Shown: one piece after another, positions 1-6,333 of the stretch
How positions within the stretch are numbered: the first letter of the stretch is position 1
Layout: each line of letters begins with the position of its first letter
DNA from: Planktomarina sp.
GTDB taxonomy: Bacteria > Pseudomonadota > Alphaproteobacteria > Rhodobacterales > Rhodobacteraceae
Direction of reading: 5' to 3'
Length of the DNA stretch: 7,366 nt
NCBI GenBank assembly: GCA_016780825.1
Contig: JADHLF010000064.1
Span: forward strand, 1-7,366
Notes under the pieces: model-generated
Databases searched by the model: none
The model's input: only the letters and a program-made list of their open reading frames with translations
Told to the model about the DNA's origin: nothing
Program-made: the position numbers and the translations under genes

Positions 1-508
1 ACAGGCGCAACCCATCTTGGGTCATCGGCCCGGGCGTACATAGAAATGCCCCAAGCTGCGGCGCCATTGGCCAGGCATTGGCCTGCACCATGACCTCCGG
101 AATATCCCAGATTGCCTGCATTTCGGTGATCTTTCCCGCATCAAGGCGGTAGAATTCGTGAAAGCGCATATGTGTGAGATGGCCCGTTGGCGGGATATCC
201 AGCCAGGGCGCCAGAAAGCTGCCCATATAATTGCCCATGATGCCGACCCAGTCTTGTCCCTGAGGCGTTGTGCCGGCCATCACGACCATCTCGCGGCGCT
301 CCAAATCAGGAAAAGCGGAGAACAGCGGCGCATAGGCCGTTTCATAGAGCGCTTCAGGCCCAGATAGCCTGCCGAAGGGGTGACAGAGCTGAATATCGGC
401 CTTCTCAGAAAACAGGGCGTTGAGGCAGGTCCGGACGGGGGCCTCAGCGAAATTGGCCATGGCAGATTGAAGCGGCGCAAGGCAGGCTTTTGCAGCGGCA
501 GGGGTCAC
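1..508 (-). CDS. NTF2/SnoaL-like protein, 3' part beyond the window
   Basis: This is the N-terminal 169 residues of a protein that continues past the left edge. The GTG start overlaps the stop of the upstream dehydrogenase gene as GTGA, and a GGAGG at 518-522 lies 9 nt before it, so the two genes are probably translationally coupled. The residues resemble the NTF2-like/SnoaL fold: an N-terminal helical part, then IPPTG (105-109), a strand with HEFYR (117-121), AGKITEM (124-130), WDIPEVM (134-140) and PGPMTQDGL (159-167). The same succession occurs in the plus-strand protein at 6334-7338 (IPPTG, GKITE, DIPHLM, PGPMTHDGL), so the two are paralogues and this one probably also has a second NTF2-like domain beyond the window. 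SnoaL-like proteins include polyketide cyclases, isomerases, hydratases and proteins of unknown role. No signal peptide is visible, so it is probably cytoplasmic. Family assignment is fairly secure; the reaction is unknown. Confidence 0.8.
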   Translation of the reverse strand, partial: MTPAAAKACLAPLQSAMANFAEAPVRTCLNALFSEKADIQLCHPFGRLSGPEALYETAYAPLFSAFPDLERREMVVMAGTTPQGQDWVGIMGNYMGSFLAPWLDIPPTGHLTHMRFHEFYRLDAGKITEMQAIWDIPEVMVQANAWPMAPQLGAFLCTPGPMTQDGLRL

Positions 509-1815
509 TTGGCAGCCCCTCCGTAAGGCACATTCTGCCCGCCATAGCGGCGCACTCGGATGTTGCATTGCTCGGCATGGCCGACAAATCCTTCAAGCAG
601 ACAAAGCCGCGAACCATAGGCGCCAATCATCGCAGCGGCCTCGTCGGTGAGAATCCTTTGATAGCTGTGAGTTTTAAGGAACTTTCCGACCCAAAGCCCC
701 CCAGTATAGCGCCCCGCTTTCTTTGTTGGCAGCGTGTGATTGGTGCCGATAACCTTATCTCCGTTGGAGACATTTGTGCGCGGGCCCAGAAAAAGCGCGC
801 CATAGCAGGTCATATGCTCCAAGAACCAATCATCGCGATCGGTCATGACCTGCACATGTTCAGAGGCGATATCATCTGCGACTTCCAGCATTTCTTGATA
901 GGTGTCGCAGCAGATCACCTCGCCATAGTCCCGCCAACTGACGCCTGCGGTCGGAGCGGTCGGCAAGATCGTGAGTAGGCGGTCAATCTCCCCCAGTGTC
1001 TCCACCGCCAATTTGCGCGAATTGGTCACTAAAATGGCTGGGGAATTATAGCCATGCTCCGCTTGCCCGAGCAGATCTGTGGCACAGAGTTCGGCATCGA
1101 CTGTCTCATCGGCAATCACCATGGTTTCAGTGGGACCTGCGAAAAGATCAATCCCAACGCGGCCAAAGAGCTGGCGCTTGGCTTCGGCCACAAAGGCATT
1201 TCCAGGACCGACCAGCAGGTGAACCGGTTCAATGCTCTGCGTGCCCAGCGCCATGGCGCCAACGGCCTGAATGCCGCCCAGCACATAAATCTCATGCGCC
1301 CCGCCCAGGTGCATCGCAGCGATGACGGCCGGATTGGGCTTGCCGTTGAATGGCGGAGTGGCGGCAATGATCCGCGGCACCCCGGCAACGCTGGCCGTGG
1401 CCACGGACATATGCGCTGAGGCGACCATTGGAAACTTGCCCCCGGGCACATAGCAGCCCACAGATTGCACCGGAATATTCTTATGCCCCAAGATCACACC
1501 CGGCAGAGTCTCGACCTCGATGTCTTGCAGACTGTCGCGCTGGGCTTGGGCAAATCTGCGCACCTGTTCTTGGGCGAATTTGATGTCGGCCATATCTTCG
1601 GGGCTGACTTCAGCCATCAGGGCCGCGATTTCGGAGGCGCTGAGCCGATAGCTCTCGCGATCATAGCCATCGAATTTATTGGCCAACTCCCGAACGGCCA
1701 CATCTCCCCGTGCCTCAATATCTTGCAATGTTGCGGTGACCACGGCCGCCGTTTTTGCATCTTCTTCAGCACGAGCAGCATCTGATTTGCCGCGTTTGAG
1801 ATATTCTATAGCCAT
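505..1815 (-). CDS. Histidinol-dehydrogenase-family enzyme, HpsN-like (probable catabolic alcohol dehydrogenase)
   Basis: This is a 436-residue, full-length member of the HisD family, whose members oxidise a primary alcohol through an aldehyde to a carboxylate using two NAD+ and a zinc ion. The ATG is preceded by AGAGG (1822-1826) at 6 nt. By family analogy, the zinc ligands are Q251 and H254 (in QAEHG), D353 (NGDK) and H413 (GHAEQ). The catalytic pair is E319-H320 (ASEHVQV). YVPGGK (122-127), VGPGNAFVAEAKR (202-214), FAGPTE (225-230) and GTNHTLPT (357-364) are all present. Where biosynthetic HisD usually has a PSSVLM-like stretch after YVPGGK, this protein has FPMVASAHMSV (128-138), and it carries RYTGGLWVGKFLKT (369-382) near the end. 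From memory, these features fit the sulfopropanediol 3-dehydrogenase (HpsN) branch. It lies 49 nt after the second permease gene and no other his gene is nearby, so a catabolic role is inferred. The true substrate could be another polyol or sulfonate. Confidence 0.88.
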   Translation of the reverse strand: MAIEYLKRGKSDAARAEEDAKTAAVVTATLQDIEARGDVAVRELANKFDGYDRESYRLSASEIAALMAEVSPEDMADIKFAQEQVRRFAQAQRDSLQDIEVETLPGVILGHKNIPVQSVGCYVPGGKFPMVASAHMSVATASVAGVPRIIAATPPFNGKPNPAVIAAMHLGGAHEIYVLGGIQAVGAMALGTQSIEPVHLLVGPGNAFVAEAKRQLFGRVGIDLFAGPTETMVIADETVDAELCATDLLGQAEHGYNSPAILVTNSRKLAVETLGEIDRLLTILPTAPTAGVSWRDYGEVICCDTYQEMLEVADDIASEHVQVMTDRDDWFLEHMTCYGALFLGPRTNVSNGDKVIGTNHTLPTKKAGRYTGGLWVGKFLKTHSYQRILTDEAAAMIGAYGSRLCLLEGFVGHAEQCNIRVRRYGGQNVPYGGAAK

Positions 1816-1864
1816 TTTTAACCTCTAAAATAGTGAGCTACCCCGGCCGTTTGTCATGTCAGGA

Positions 1865-2746
1865 TCATCCTTTCACAGCGCCGGCCGTTAAACCCGAAAC
1901 GATTTGTCTTTGAAAAAACATAACCAAGACAAAGAGCGGTGCAGTGGCCGACACCACCGCAGCCACAGCGAACATCACGTTACCTTCTTCAAAAGTAGAT
2001 CCTAGGAATCCCGCAATGGCAGGCACCATCGTTTGGTTGTCTTTTGACAAGAGCATCGAGGTCACCGCAAAATCGTTATAGGCGAGAAGAAAGCTGAACA
2101 GCCCGGTTGTGATGACGCCGGGCCACATGACTGGAATGATCACATGGCGGAAGGCTTGGAACTGGGTGCACCCATCCACCTTGGCGCTTTCGTCCAAATC
2201 CTTTGGGATATTGACAAAGAACGAATGCAGCATCCACAGAGTGAAGGGTTGGTTTATTGCGACCAGCACGATGATGGTGGTTGGCAAATGCCCCCAAAGG
2301 TTCCATTCAAAAAACGGCAAAAGGTAGCCCGAGACCAAGGTGATATGCGGCATAGCGCGAAACACCAGAGCAATCATCAAAAGCCAAAACGCATAATTGT
2401 GGCCAGAGCGGGCCAAAGCATAGCCGCCCAATGTCCCAAGAGTGAGTGAAATGACCACTGTGAAAAGCACCACGATCGCAGTGTTGAGCGCTGCGCGCCA
2501 GAATTCCTGCTGCACCCATGCGCCCTCGTACCCTGCGCCGGTGAACAACCCGCCGGTTTCGATTGCCGTGCGAGTCCCATTGAGCGCATAGCGCCAATCT
2601 GCTTTTGAGAAAAAGTCACCCTGGACTTTGAAGGACCCCCAAAGCGTCCAGACAAATGGAAATGCCGCAACGAAAATCCAGATCAGCACAAAGCTGGTTG
2701 AGGCGATCATCAGCGGCTTTGAGGCATTGCTTGCGCGGCTGGTCAT
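1865..2746 (-). CDS. ABC transporter permease, MalG type (carbohydrate family)
   Basis: This 293-residue inner-membrane permease would pair with the upstream MalF-type subunit to form the translocation channel. The first hydrophobic segment spans about residues 13-36. Further segments lie near 86-111, 118-142, 155-177, 207-230 and 257-279, which matches the usual six helices of the MalG group. The EAA-loop motif that contacts the ATPase is at 185-205 (DESAKVDGCTQFQAFRHVIIP in segments), with the key glycine at 192. The C-terminus FFQRQIVSGLTAGAVKG is typical of MalG-like permeases. I chose the ATG at 2746 because it overlaps the stop of the preceding permease as TAATG and has AAGG 7 nt upstream. 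An in-frame start 10 codons earlier (2776) would sit deeper inside the previous gene. The transported substrate cannot be deduced from this subunit. Confidence 0.93.
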   Translation of the reverse strand: MTSRASNASKPLMIASTSFVLIWIFVAAFPFVWTLWGSFKVQGDFFSKADWRYALNGTRTAIETGGLFTGAGYEGAWVQQEFWRAALNTAIVVLFTVVISLTLGTLGGYALARSGHNYAFWLLMIALVFRAMPHITLVSGYLLPFFEWNLWGHLPTTIIVLVAINQPFTLWMLHSFFVNIPKDLDESAKVDGCTQFQAFRHVIIPVMWPGVITTGLFSFLLAYNDFAVTSMLLSKDNQTMVPAIAGFLGSTFEEGNVMFAVAAVVSATAPLFVLVMFFQRQIVSGLTAGAVKG

Positions 2747-3831
2747 TAAATCGCCTTCCCTTTGAAATCCCGCCATGTGCGGATCAGAACCGGCAAAAGC
2801 AAAATCGTCACGCCCAAAATTGTCAAAACCGAGGTTGCCGCAGCAGAGTTAAAGCGCATGACATCTCCTCGTAAATCATTGAAAATTATAAAGGATAATG
2901 AGGTTGCATTCGCCTGGGCGGAAAAGCCGACGATTGGCTCAAATACGCGAAAATTATCCATAAGCTGGATCAATGAGATAAAAATAACCAAGGGCATCAG
3001 ATGTGGGATCACCACATAGCGCAATTGCTGCCAACGGTTGGCCCCGTCAATCTGCGCAGCCTCTAAGGAGTCTGAATTGACTGTTTGCAAGCCGGCATAA
3101 AACACGACAAAGGCAAAAGGGGCTGAATGCCATATGCCATAAATGATCAAGGTCATCCAGGTCAGAGCTGGGGAGGCTTTGAGCGACAGCTCAGGATCGG
3201 CGAAGAGATATTGCAAGGATTTGCCAATGATACCCTGCGCATCAATCATCCAGAACAATATGAGAGACCCGATCAATGGGGTGACGATCATGGGCAAGAG
3301 CGACACAAAGATCGTTGGCCCCTTCAGGATCGGAGTGACCCGGTTCACACCCAAGGCAATCGCGAGACCCAGCAGGATGACCAGCGGCGTGACAACGAAG
3401 GTATAAACCAAAGTAAAGCCAATGGCCTTATAGAGTGGCAAATTGTAAAGGTCCGACAAGAAACCGCCCAATGAGCTTCGCGCTTGCCAGGCTTGTGCAA
3501 CCTCCGCTGTCGCCAGATGGCCGCGGTCAAAATAGGTTTTCAAACCATTGAACCGCCCCAAAGGCTTTTCGGCGCGCAGCGATTGCGTCGCTTCGGCGTC
3601 TACAGTTGTTTCCTCTTTGCACCCAAAGGGACCGCAATTTTTCGTCACCTTCAGCACTTGTTCATGTTCAATATGCAAAGATTGCACCGCCACAGAAACG
3701 AGCGGCAGCGCAATGAACAGGAGCATTGCGGCCAAAGAGGGCAAAATAAACCAAAAGAAGGTGCGATGTGCCATGCGTGGGTTTGGATCCAAGTTCGGTG
3801 GTGAAGCGGGTGAAGCCACAAGAGGCTTCAC
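2746..3831 (-). CDS. ABC transporter permease, MalF type (carbohydrate family)
   Basis: This is the inner-membrane permease subunit, 361 residues from GTG 3831 or 342 from ATG 3774. Hydrophobic segments lie near 25-50, 135-160, 172-196, 224-248, 273-291 and 333-350. The EAA loop is at 257-276 (EAAQIDGANRWQQLRYVVIP). Between the first two helices is a periplasmic insertion of about 80 residues (roughly 51-130) containing CGPFGC at 66-71, a possible disulfide pair. This is longer than the loop in most short MalF-type permeases and is analogous in position to the P2 loop of MalF. The start is uncertain. GTG 3831 lies inside a perfect hairpin and has no clear Shine-Dalgarno sequence. ATG 3774 (MAHRTFFW) also has only a weak one. 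The proline-rich first 19 residues are plausible coding sequence. The stop overlaps the next permease start, so translation is coupled. Confidence 0.92.
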   Translation of the reverse strand: MKPLVASPASPPNLDPNPRMAHRTFFWFILPSLAAMLLFIALPLVSVAVQSLHIEHEQVLKVTKNCGPFGCKEETTVDAEATQSLRAEKPLGRFNGLKTYFDRGHLATAEVAQAWQARSSLGGFLSDLYNLPLYKAIGFTLVYTFVVTPLVILLGLAIALGVNRVTPILKGPTIFVSLLPMIVTPLIGSLILFWMIDAQGIIGKSLQYLFADPELSLKASPALTWMTLIIYGIWHSAPFAFVVFYAGLQTVNSDSLEAAQIDGANRWQQLRYVVIPHLMPLVIFISLIQLMDNFRVFEPIVGFSAQANATSLSFIIFNDLRGDVMRFNSAAATSVLTILGVTILLLPVLIRTWRDFKGKAI

Positions 3832-3833
3832 CC
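3808..3833 (-). other. Perfect 10-bp inverted repeat (mRNA hairpin) between binding-protein and permease genes
   Basis: In transcript sense the arms are GGGTGAAGCC (3833-3824) and GGCTTCACCC (3817-3808), separated by a 6-nt loop (TCTTGT). No U-tract follows, so it does not look like an intrinsic terminator. It begins 16 nt after the binding-protein stop and covers the possible GTG start of the MalF-type permease. Hairpins at this position in transporter operons, such as malE-malF, are known to protect the upstream binding-protein message and lower permease expression. That role is inferred here. Confidence 0.75.
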
Positions 3834-3849
3834 AAATATGTGGCAGGTC

Positions 3850-5082
3850 TTACTGCAAGAAACCCTTTTCCTTTGCCGCTGCGGTATAGGCCGCTTCAAC
3901 ATCAGCTAAGGCTTGCTCGGCACTTTCTGAACCTTGCAGAAATTCTGTTATTTCCGCGCCCAGCGCACCATGCAGCAAGCCCATATAGGGCAGCATTGGA
4001 TATGGGCTCGCACCAGACATGGCCGTTGCCGATACACCGGCGGAGGCCGCGCTGGGCTTATAGGCGGCGCTGAGCCAAACGGCGGCGTCATTATTGGCGC
4101 GCACCACGTCATCGGAAATGCCGTTGACCAAGGCCACAAAGGTCGCCTCCGCATCGGCATCGCTGACATTGGCCGCAATGGTGAAACCGTCCCACCAGAG
4201 CGTTGAGGCCACATTATCGCCCATCAATGTTGGCGCGCCGGTCAGAACAGTGGAGCCTGTCACCTCTTCGGTCGAGCCTTCATCATCCAAAATCGGACCG
4301 CCGCGCGATCCCCACATGATCCCCAGCGCGGCCTGGCCGGCTTCCCATACTGCGGCGGTGGCGTTTGAATCATAGGTCAAATAATCCGGGTTGGAATATT
4401 CGGTCAAAGATTTGAGCATATTAAGCGCCGCAACCCCGTGCTCATTATTGATCGCCACCTCTGCGGTCCCGGCTTTGAAGAATGGCGCACCAGTGCCCAT
4501 ATACATGTTCACAAATTCTTCGCCCAGATTCCAGCCGGTCTTGGTGTTCAGGATCACCGGGTGATCCATGAGGCCCGCGGATTTGATCTTCGCGGCTGCG
4601 GCCAGAACATCGTCATAGCTGCTGGGAGGCTGCACACCGGCGGCTGCAAGAACATCTGATCTGTAGAACAGATGCTGCGCGTTGGCCATAAAGGCCACGG
4701 CCATGACCTTGCCATCAATGGTAATCAACTGGGTGGGCTGAAGAGCTTGCCCATGTTTGGCCACAAGATCATCTAAAGGCCGGATAAGCCCATCATTGAG
4801 CAAGGGCACAATCGAGCTATTGGCGACAATAGCCGAGGAATACTGCGCCGGATTGGCGGTTAATGCGGCCACCTGGAGATCTCGGTGTTCGGTGGTGAGG
4901 TTTGCGCTGACAGACACACCATCGCCCGCGCATTCGCGCGCACCGGCGACCACTGCTTGGATCGCCGCAAAATCATTGCCCAGTATACTCACATTTCCTG
5001 CGGAAAGACCGCAACCGGCAAGGGCCGTTGTGCCTGACAGCACGGTCACCGCTCCCGCGAGTGCTAGTTTTTTTAAAAACAT
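3850..5082 (-). CDS. ABC transporter periplasmic solute-binding protein (carbohydrate type, family 1)
   Basis: This is a 410-residue exported binding protein that would capture the solute and deliver it to the two permeases. The start MFLKKLALAG is chosen because AGGGAG (5089-5094) lies 6 nt upstream. An earlier in-frame start at 5115 would add a non-signal-like extension (MQSASKHRENE). Residues 1-22 form a signal peptide (KK followed by a hydrophobic stretch) with a probable cut after ALA at 22. LAGC at 21-24 also looks like a lipobox. The mature protein has only two cysteines, C24 and C51, so a disulfide is an attractive alternative. Length and the overall pattern (an NSSIVPLLNDGLIRPLDD segment, a FYRSDVLAAAGV segment, an ALGIMWGSRGG segment, a STLWWDGFTIAANVSD segment) fit the sugar-binding SBP_bac_1 group. 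It lies between the ATPase gene and the permease genes. The ligand is unknown. Two adjacent tryptophans in the STLWWDG segment could stack on a sugar-like ligand. Confidence 0.92.
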   Translation of the reverse strand: MFLKKLALAGAVTVLSGTTALAGCGLSAGNVSILGNDFAAIQAVVAGARECAGDGVSVSANLTTEHRDLQVAALTANPAQYSSAIVANSSIVPLLNDGLIRPLDDLVAKHGQALQPTQLITIDGKVMAVAFMANAQHLFYRSDVLAAAGVQPPSSYDDVLAAAAKIKSAGLMDHPVILNTKTGWNLGEEFVNMYMGTGAPFFKAGTAEVAINNEHGVAALNMLKSLTEYSNPDYLTYDSNATAAVWEAGQAALGIMWGSRGGPILDDEGSTEEVTGSTVLTGAPTLMGDNVASTLWWDGFTIAANVSDADAEATFVALVNGISDDVVRANNDAAVWLSAAYKPSAASAGVSATAMSGASPYPMLPYMGLLHGALGAEITEFLQGSESAEQALADVEAAYTAAAKEKGFLQ

Positions 5083-5088
5083 TTCATT

Positions 5089-5094
5089 CTCCCT
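5089..5094 (-). promoter_or_regulatory. Strong ribosome binding site of the solute-binding protein gene
   Basis: AGGGAG lies 6 nt before the ATG at 5082 and fixes that start over the in-frame codon at 5115. It is one of the best Shine-Dalgarno matches in the operon. This fits the usual excess of binding protein over membrane subunits. Confidence 0.8.
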
Positions 5095-5166
5095 GTGTTT
5101 TGATGCGCTCTGCAATTTGGCATCTAGTGTCCCGCGGCATATTTTGGCCGAAGGTATGAACGGAGA

Positions 5167-6219
5167 TTACTCTCCAATGCGCGCCCCTGTTTGACGATCA
5201 AACAGATGACAAATTTCTGTTGGCACTTTGATGAAGACCTCATCGTGAATCGCGGCTCGAAAGCCCTTATCGGCCTTCACGCTGACCAAAGCCTCATTGA
5301 TGCGGATCGTAACCATGGTTGCATCGCCCAAAAGCTCGATGGAATAGATGGGCGCCCGAATATCACCGCTCTGCGCCTGTGAAATTTGGGCATCTTCCGC
5401 GCGAAACCCCAAGGTGACCTGCCCATCCGCAGCGCGCAACCCGTCAATCCCCACCCCTGGTGCCGTGAAACGGCCATTTTGTAAGTGGCCCTCAATCAAG
5501 TTCATGGCGGGGCTGCCGATAAAGCTGGCAACAAAACTATTGGCCGGACGATCATAAATTTCTGTAGGGCTGCCCACCTGCTGGACAATGCCTTTTTCCA
5601 TCACAACCACACGATCTGCCAAGGTCATGGCCTCAATTTGATCGTGGGTCACATAGACAGTGGTGACTGCCAACTCATGGCTGAGATTTTTGATTTGCGC
5701 CCGCGTCGAGACCCGCAATTTTGCGTCCAGATTGGACAGAGGCTCATCCATCAAAAACACATTTGGTTCACGCACGATCGCGCGGGCCAGAGCCACCCTT
5801 TGGCGCTGCCCCCCGGACAGCTCGGCCGGCTTGCGGTGCAAGAAGGGGTCCAGCTCAACCATTGCACTGGCGCGGCGGACTTTGGCGTCATGTGTCTTGG
5901 GATCAACCCCGCGCACCTTCAATGGAAAACGGATGTTTTCATAGACATTCATGTTTGGATAAAGCGCATAGGATTGAAAAACCATAGCGACATCACGATC
6001 CTTCGGCTGCAAATCGTTCACCACTTTGCCGCCAATTAAAATATCGCCTTCCGTCGCATCCTCTAGCCCGGCAATCATGCGCATGGTCGTGGTCTTACCA
6101 CAGCCCGAGGGGCCGAGCAGAACCAAAAATTCCTTATCAGCGATGGTCAAATCAAACTTGTCGACACCGACGAAAGTGCCCCATCTTTTGGAAAGGTTCC
6201 TCAGCTGAATTTCAGCCAT
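5167..6219 (-). CDS. ABC transporter ATP-binding protein, MalK/UgpC type
   Basis: This 350-residue cytoplasmic ATPase would power the importer as a homodimer under the two permeases. The nucleotide-binding domain is complete: Walker A GPSGCGKTT (36-44), Q-loop glutamine 82 (FQSYALYP), signature LSGGQ (134-138), Walker B FLMDEP (155-160, catalytic E159), D-loop SNLD (162-165) and switch histidine 192 (YVTHDQ). From about 236 a TOBE/MalK-type regulatory domain follows (FIGSPAMN, then LGFRAED at 270-276). I chose MAEIQLRNLS at 6219 over the in-frame ATG at 6249. The internal start has GGGAG (6231-6235) upstream, though with a long 11-nt spacing. The earlier ATG has no ribosome site and would add a non-homologous MILAAGVYQA. 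It is the first gene of the leftward operon. ATPases of this group can serve several sugar importers, so they are weak guides to substrate. Confidence 0.95.
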   Translation of the reverse strand: MAEIQLRNLSKRWGTFVGVDKFDLTIADKEFLVLLGPSGCGKTTTMRMIAGLEDATEGDILIGGKVVNDLQPKDRDVAMVFQSYALYPNMNVYENIRFPLKVRGVDPKTHDAKVRRASAMVELDPFLHRKPAELSGGQRQRVALARAIVREPNVFLMDEPLSNLDAKLRVSTRAQIKNLSHELAVTTVYVTHDQIEAMTLADRVVVMEKGIVQQVGSPTEIYDRPANSFVASFIGSPAMNLIEGHLQNGRFTAPGVGIDGLRAADGQVTLGFRAEDAQISQAQSGDIRAPIYSIELLGDATMVTIRINEALVSVKADKGFRAAIHDEVFIKVPTEICHLFDRQTGARIGE

Positions 6220-6251
6220 TGCTTGATACACTCCCGCAGCCAGAATCATTT

Positions 6252-6265
6252 TGCAAACGAATTCA
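6252..6265. promoter_or_regulatory. Putative LacI-family operator 1
   Basis: TGCAAACGAATTCA matches the general LacI/GalR-family pattern TGnAAnCGnTTnCA at 9 of 10 fixed positions, with the central CG at 6258-6259. It lies just downstream of the TATAAT element of the leftward operon, covering the expected transcription start, which is a standard repression position. The assignment rests on pattern match only; no regulator gene is in the window. Confidence 0.55.
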
Positions 6266-6266
6266 A

Positions 6267-6272
6267 ATTATA
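6267..6272 (-). promoter_or_regulatory. Putative -10 element of the ABC/dehydrogenase operon promoter
   Basis: On the minus strand these bases read TATAAT, a perfect sigma-70-type -10 hexamer, about 48 nt before the ATPase start. No good -35 is seen at 16-18 bp; TTGCAT lies upstream but with a 21-bp spacer. A weak -35 would fit a regulated promoter. Transcription would start near 6260. Confidence 0.5.
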
Positions 6273-6303
6273 CTAGACAGAGCCCCCTGATTTATGCAAG
6301 AGT

Positions 6304-6325
6304 TTTTTGCAAGCGTATGCAAAAA
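6304..6325. promoter_or_regulatory. Putative LacI-family operator 2 (extended palindrome)
   Basis: The core TGCAAGCGTATGCA (6308-6321) matches TGnAAnCGnTTnCA at 9 of 10 fixed positions. The outer arms extend to TTTTTGCA (6304-6311) and TGCAAAAA (6318-6325), giving a perfect 8-bp inverted repeat around a 6-bp spacer with CG in the middle. It abuts the ribosome site of the rightward gene and lies upstream of the leftward promoter. Its centre is 56 bp from that of operator 1, so binding could control both directions. Confidence 0.6.
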
Positions 6326-6333
6326 GGTGACTT

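Noticed and set aside
490..978. Plus-strand open frame of 162 codons opposite the dehydrogenase gene
   Set aside because: It lies entirely opposite a gene with complete HisD motifs, has no recognisable domain and its composition looks like a reverse-strand shadow.
505..1815. Assignment as the histidine-biosynthesis gene hisD
   Set aside because: The catalytic residues fit, but the operon is a transporter/catabolic one, no his genes are adjacent, and the FPMVASAHMSV segment differs from the usual biosynthetic form.
3808..3833. Intrinsic terminator
   Set aside because: The stem is strong, but no T-rich run follows in the transcript direction, and the permease genes downstream belong to the same transporter.
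5083..5166. Regulatory hairpin in the 84-nt gap between the ATPase and binding-protein genes
   Set aside because: Only short direct repeats (GCCAAA, ATGCC) were seen. No convincing inverted repeat, operator or promoter could be supported.
5485..6039. Plus-strand open frame of 184 codons opposite the ABC ATPase gene
   Set aside because: It is antisense to the intact nucleotide-binding domain, shows no family motifs and is best explained as a shadow frame.
6251..6274. Rightward promoter using TTGCAA (6251-6256) and TATACT (6269-6274)
   Set aside because: The spacer is only 12 bp, too short for a sigma-70 promoter. No convincing rightward promoter was found, although one is expected in this region.
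6295..6308. Third LacI-type operator starting at TGCAAGAG
   Set aside because: It lacks the central CG and the right half-site, so it is only a left-half resemblance.
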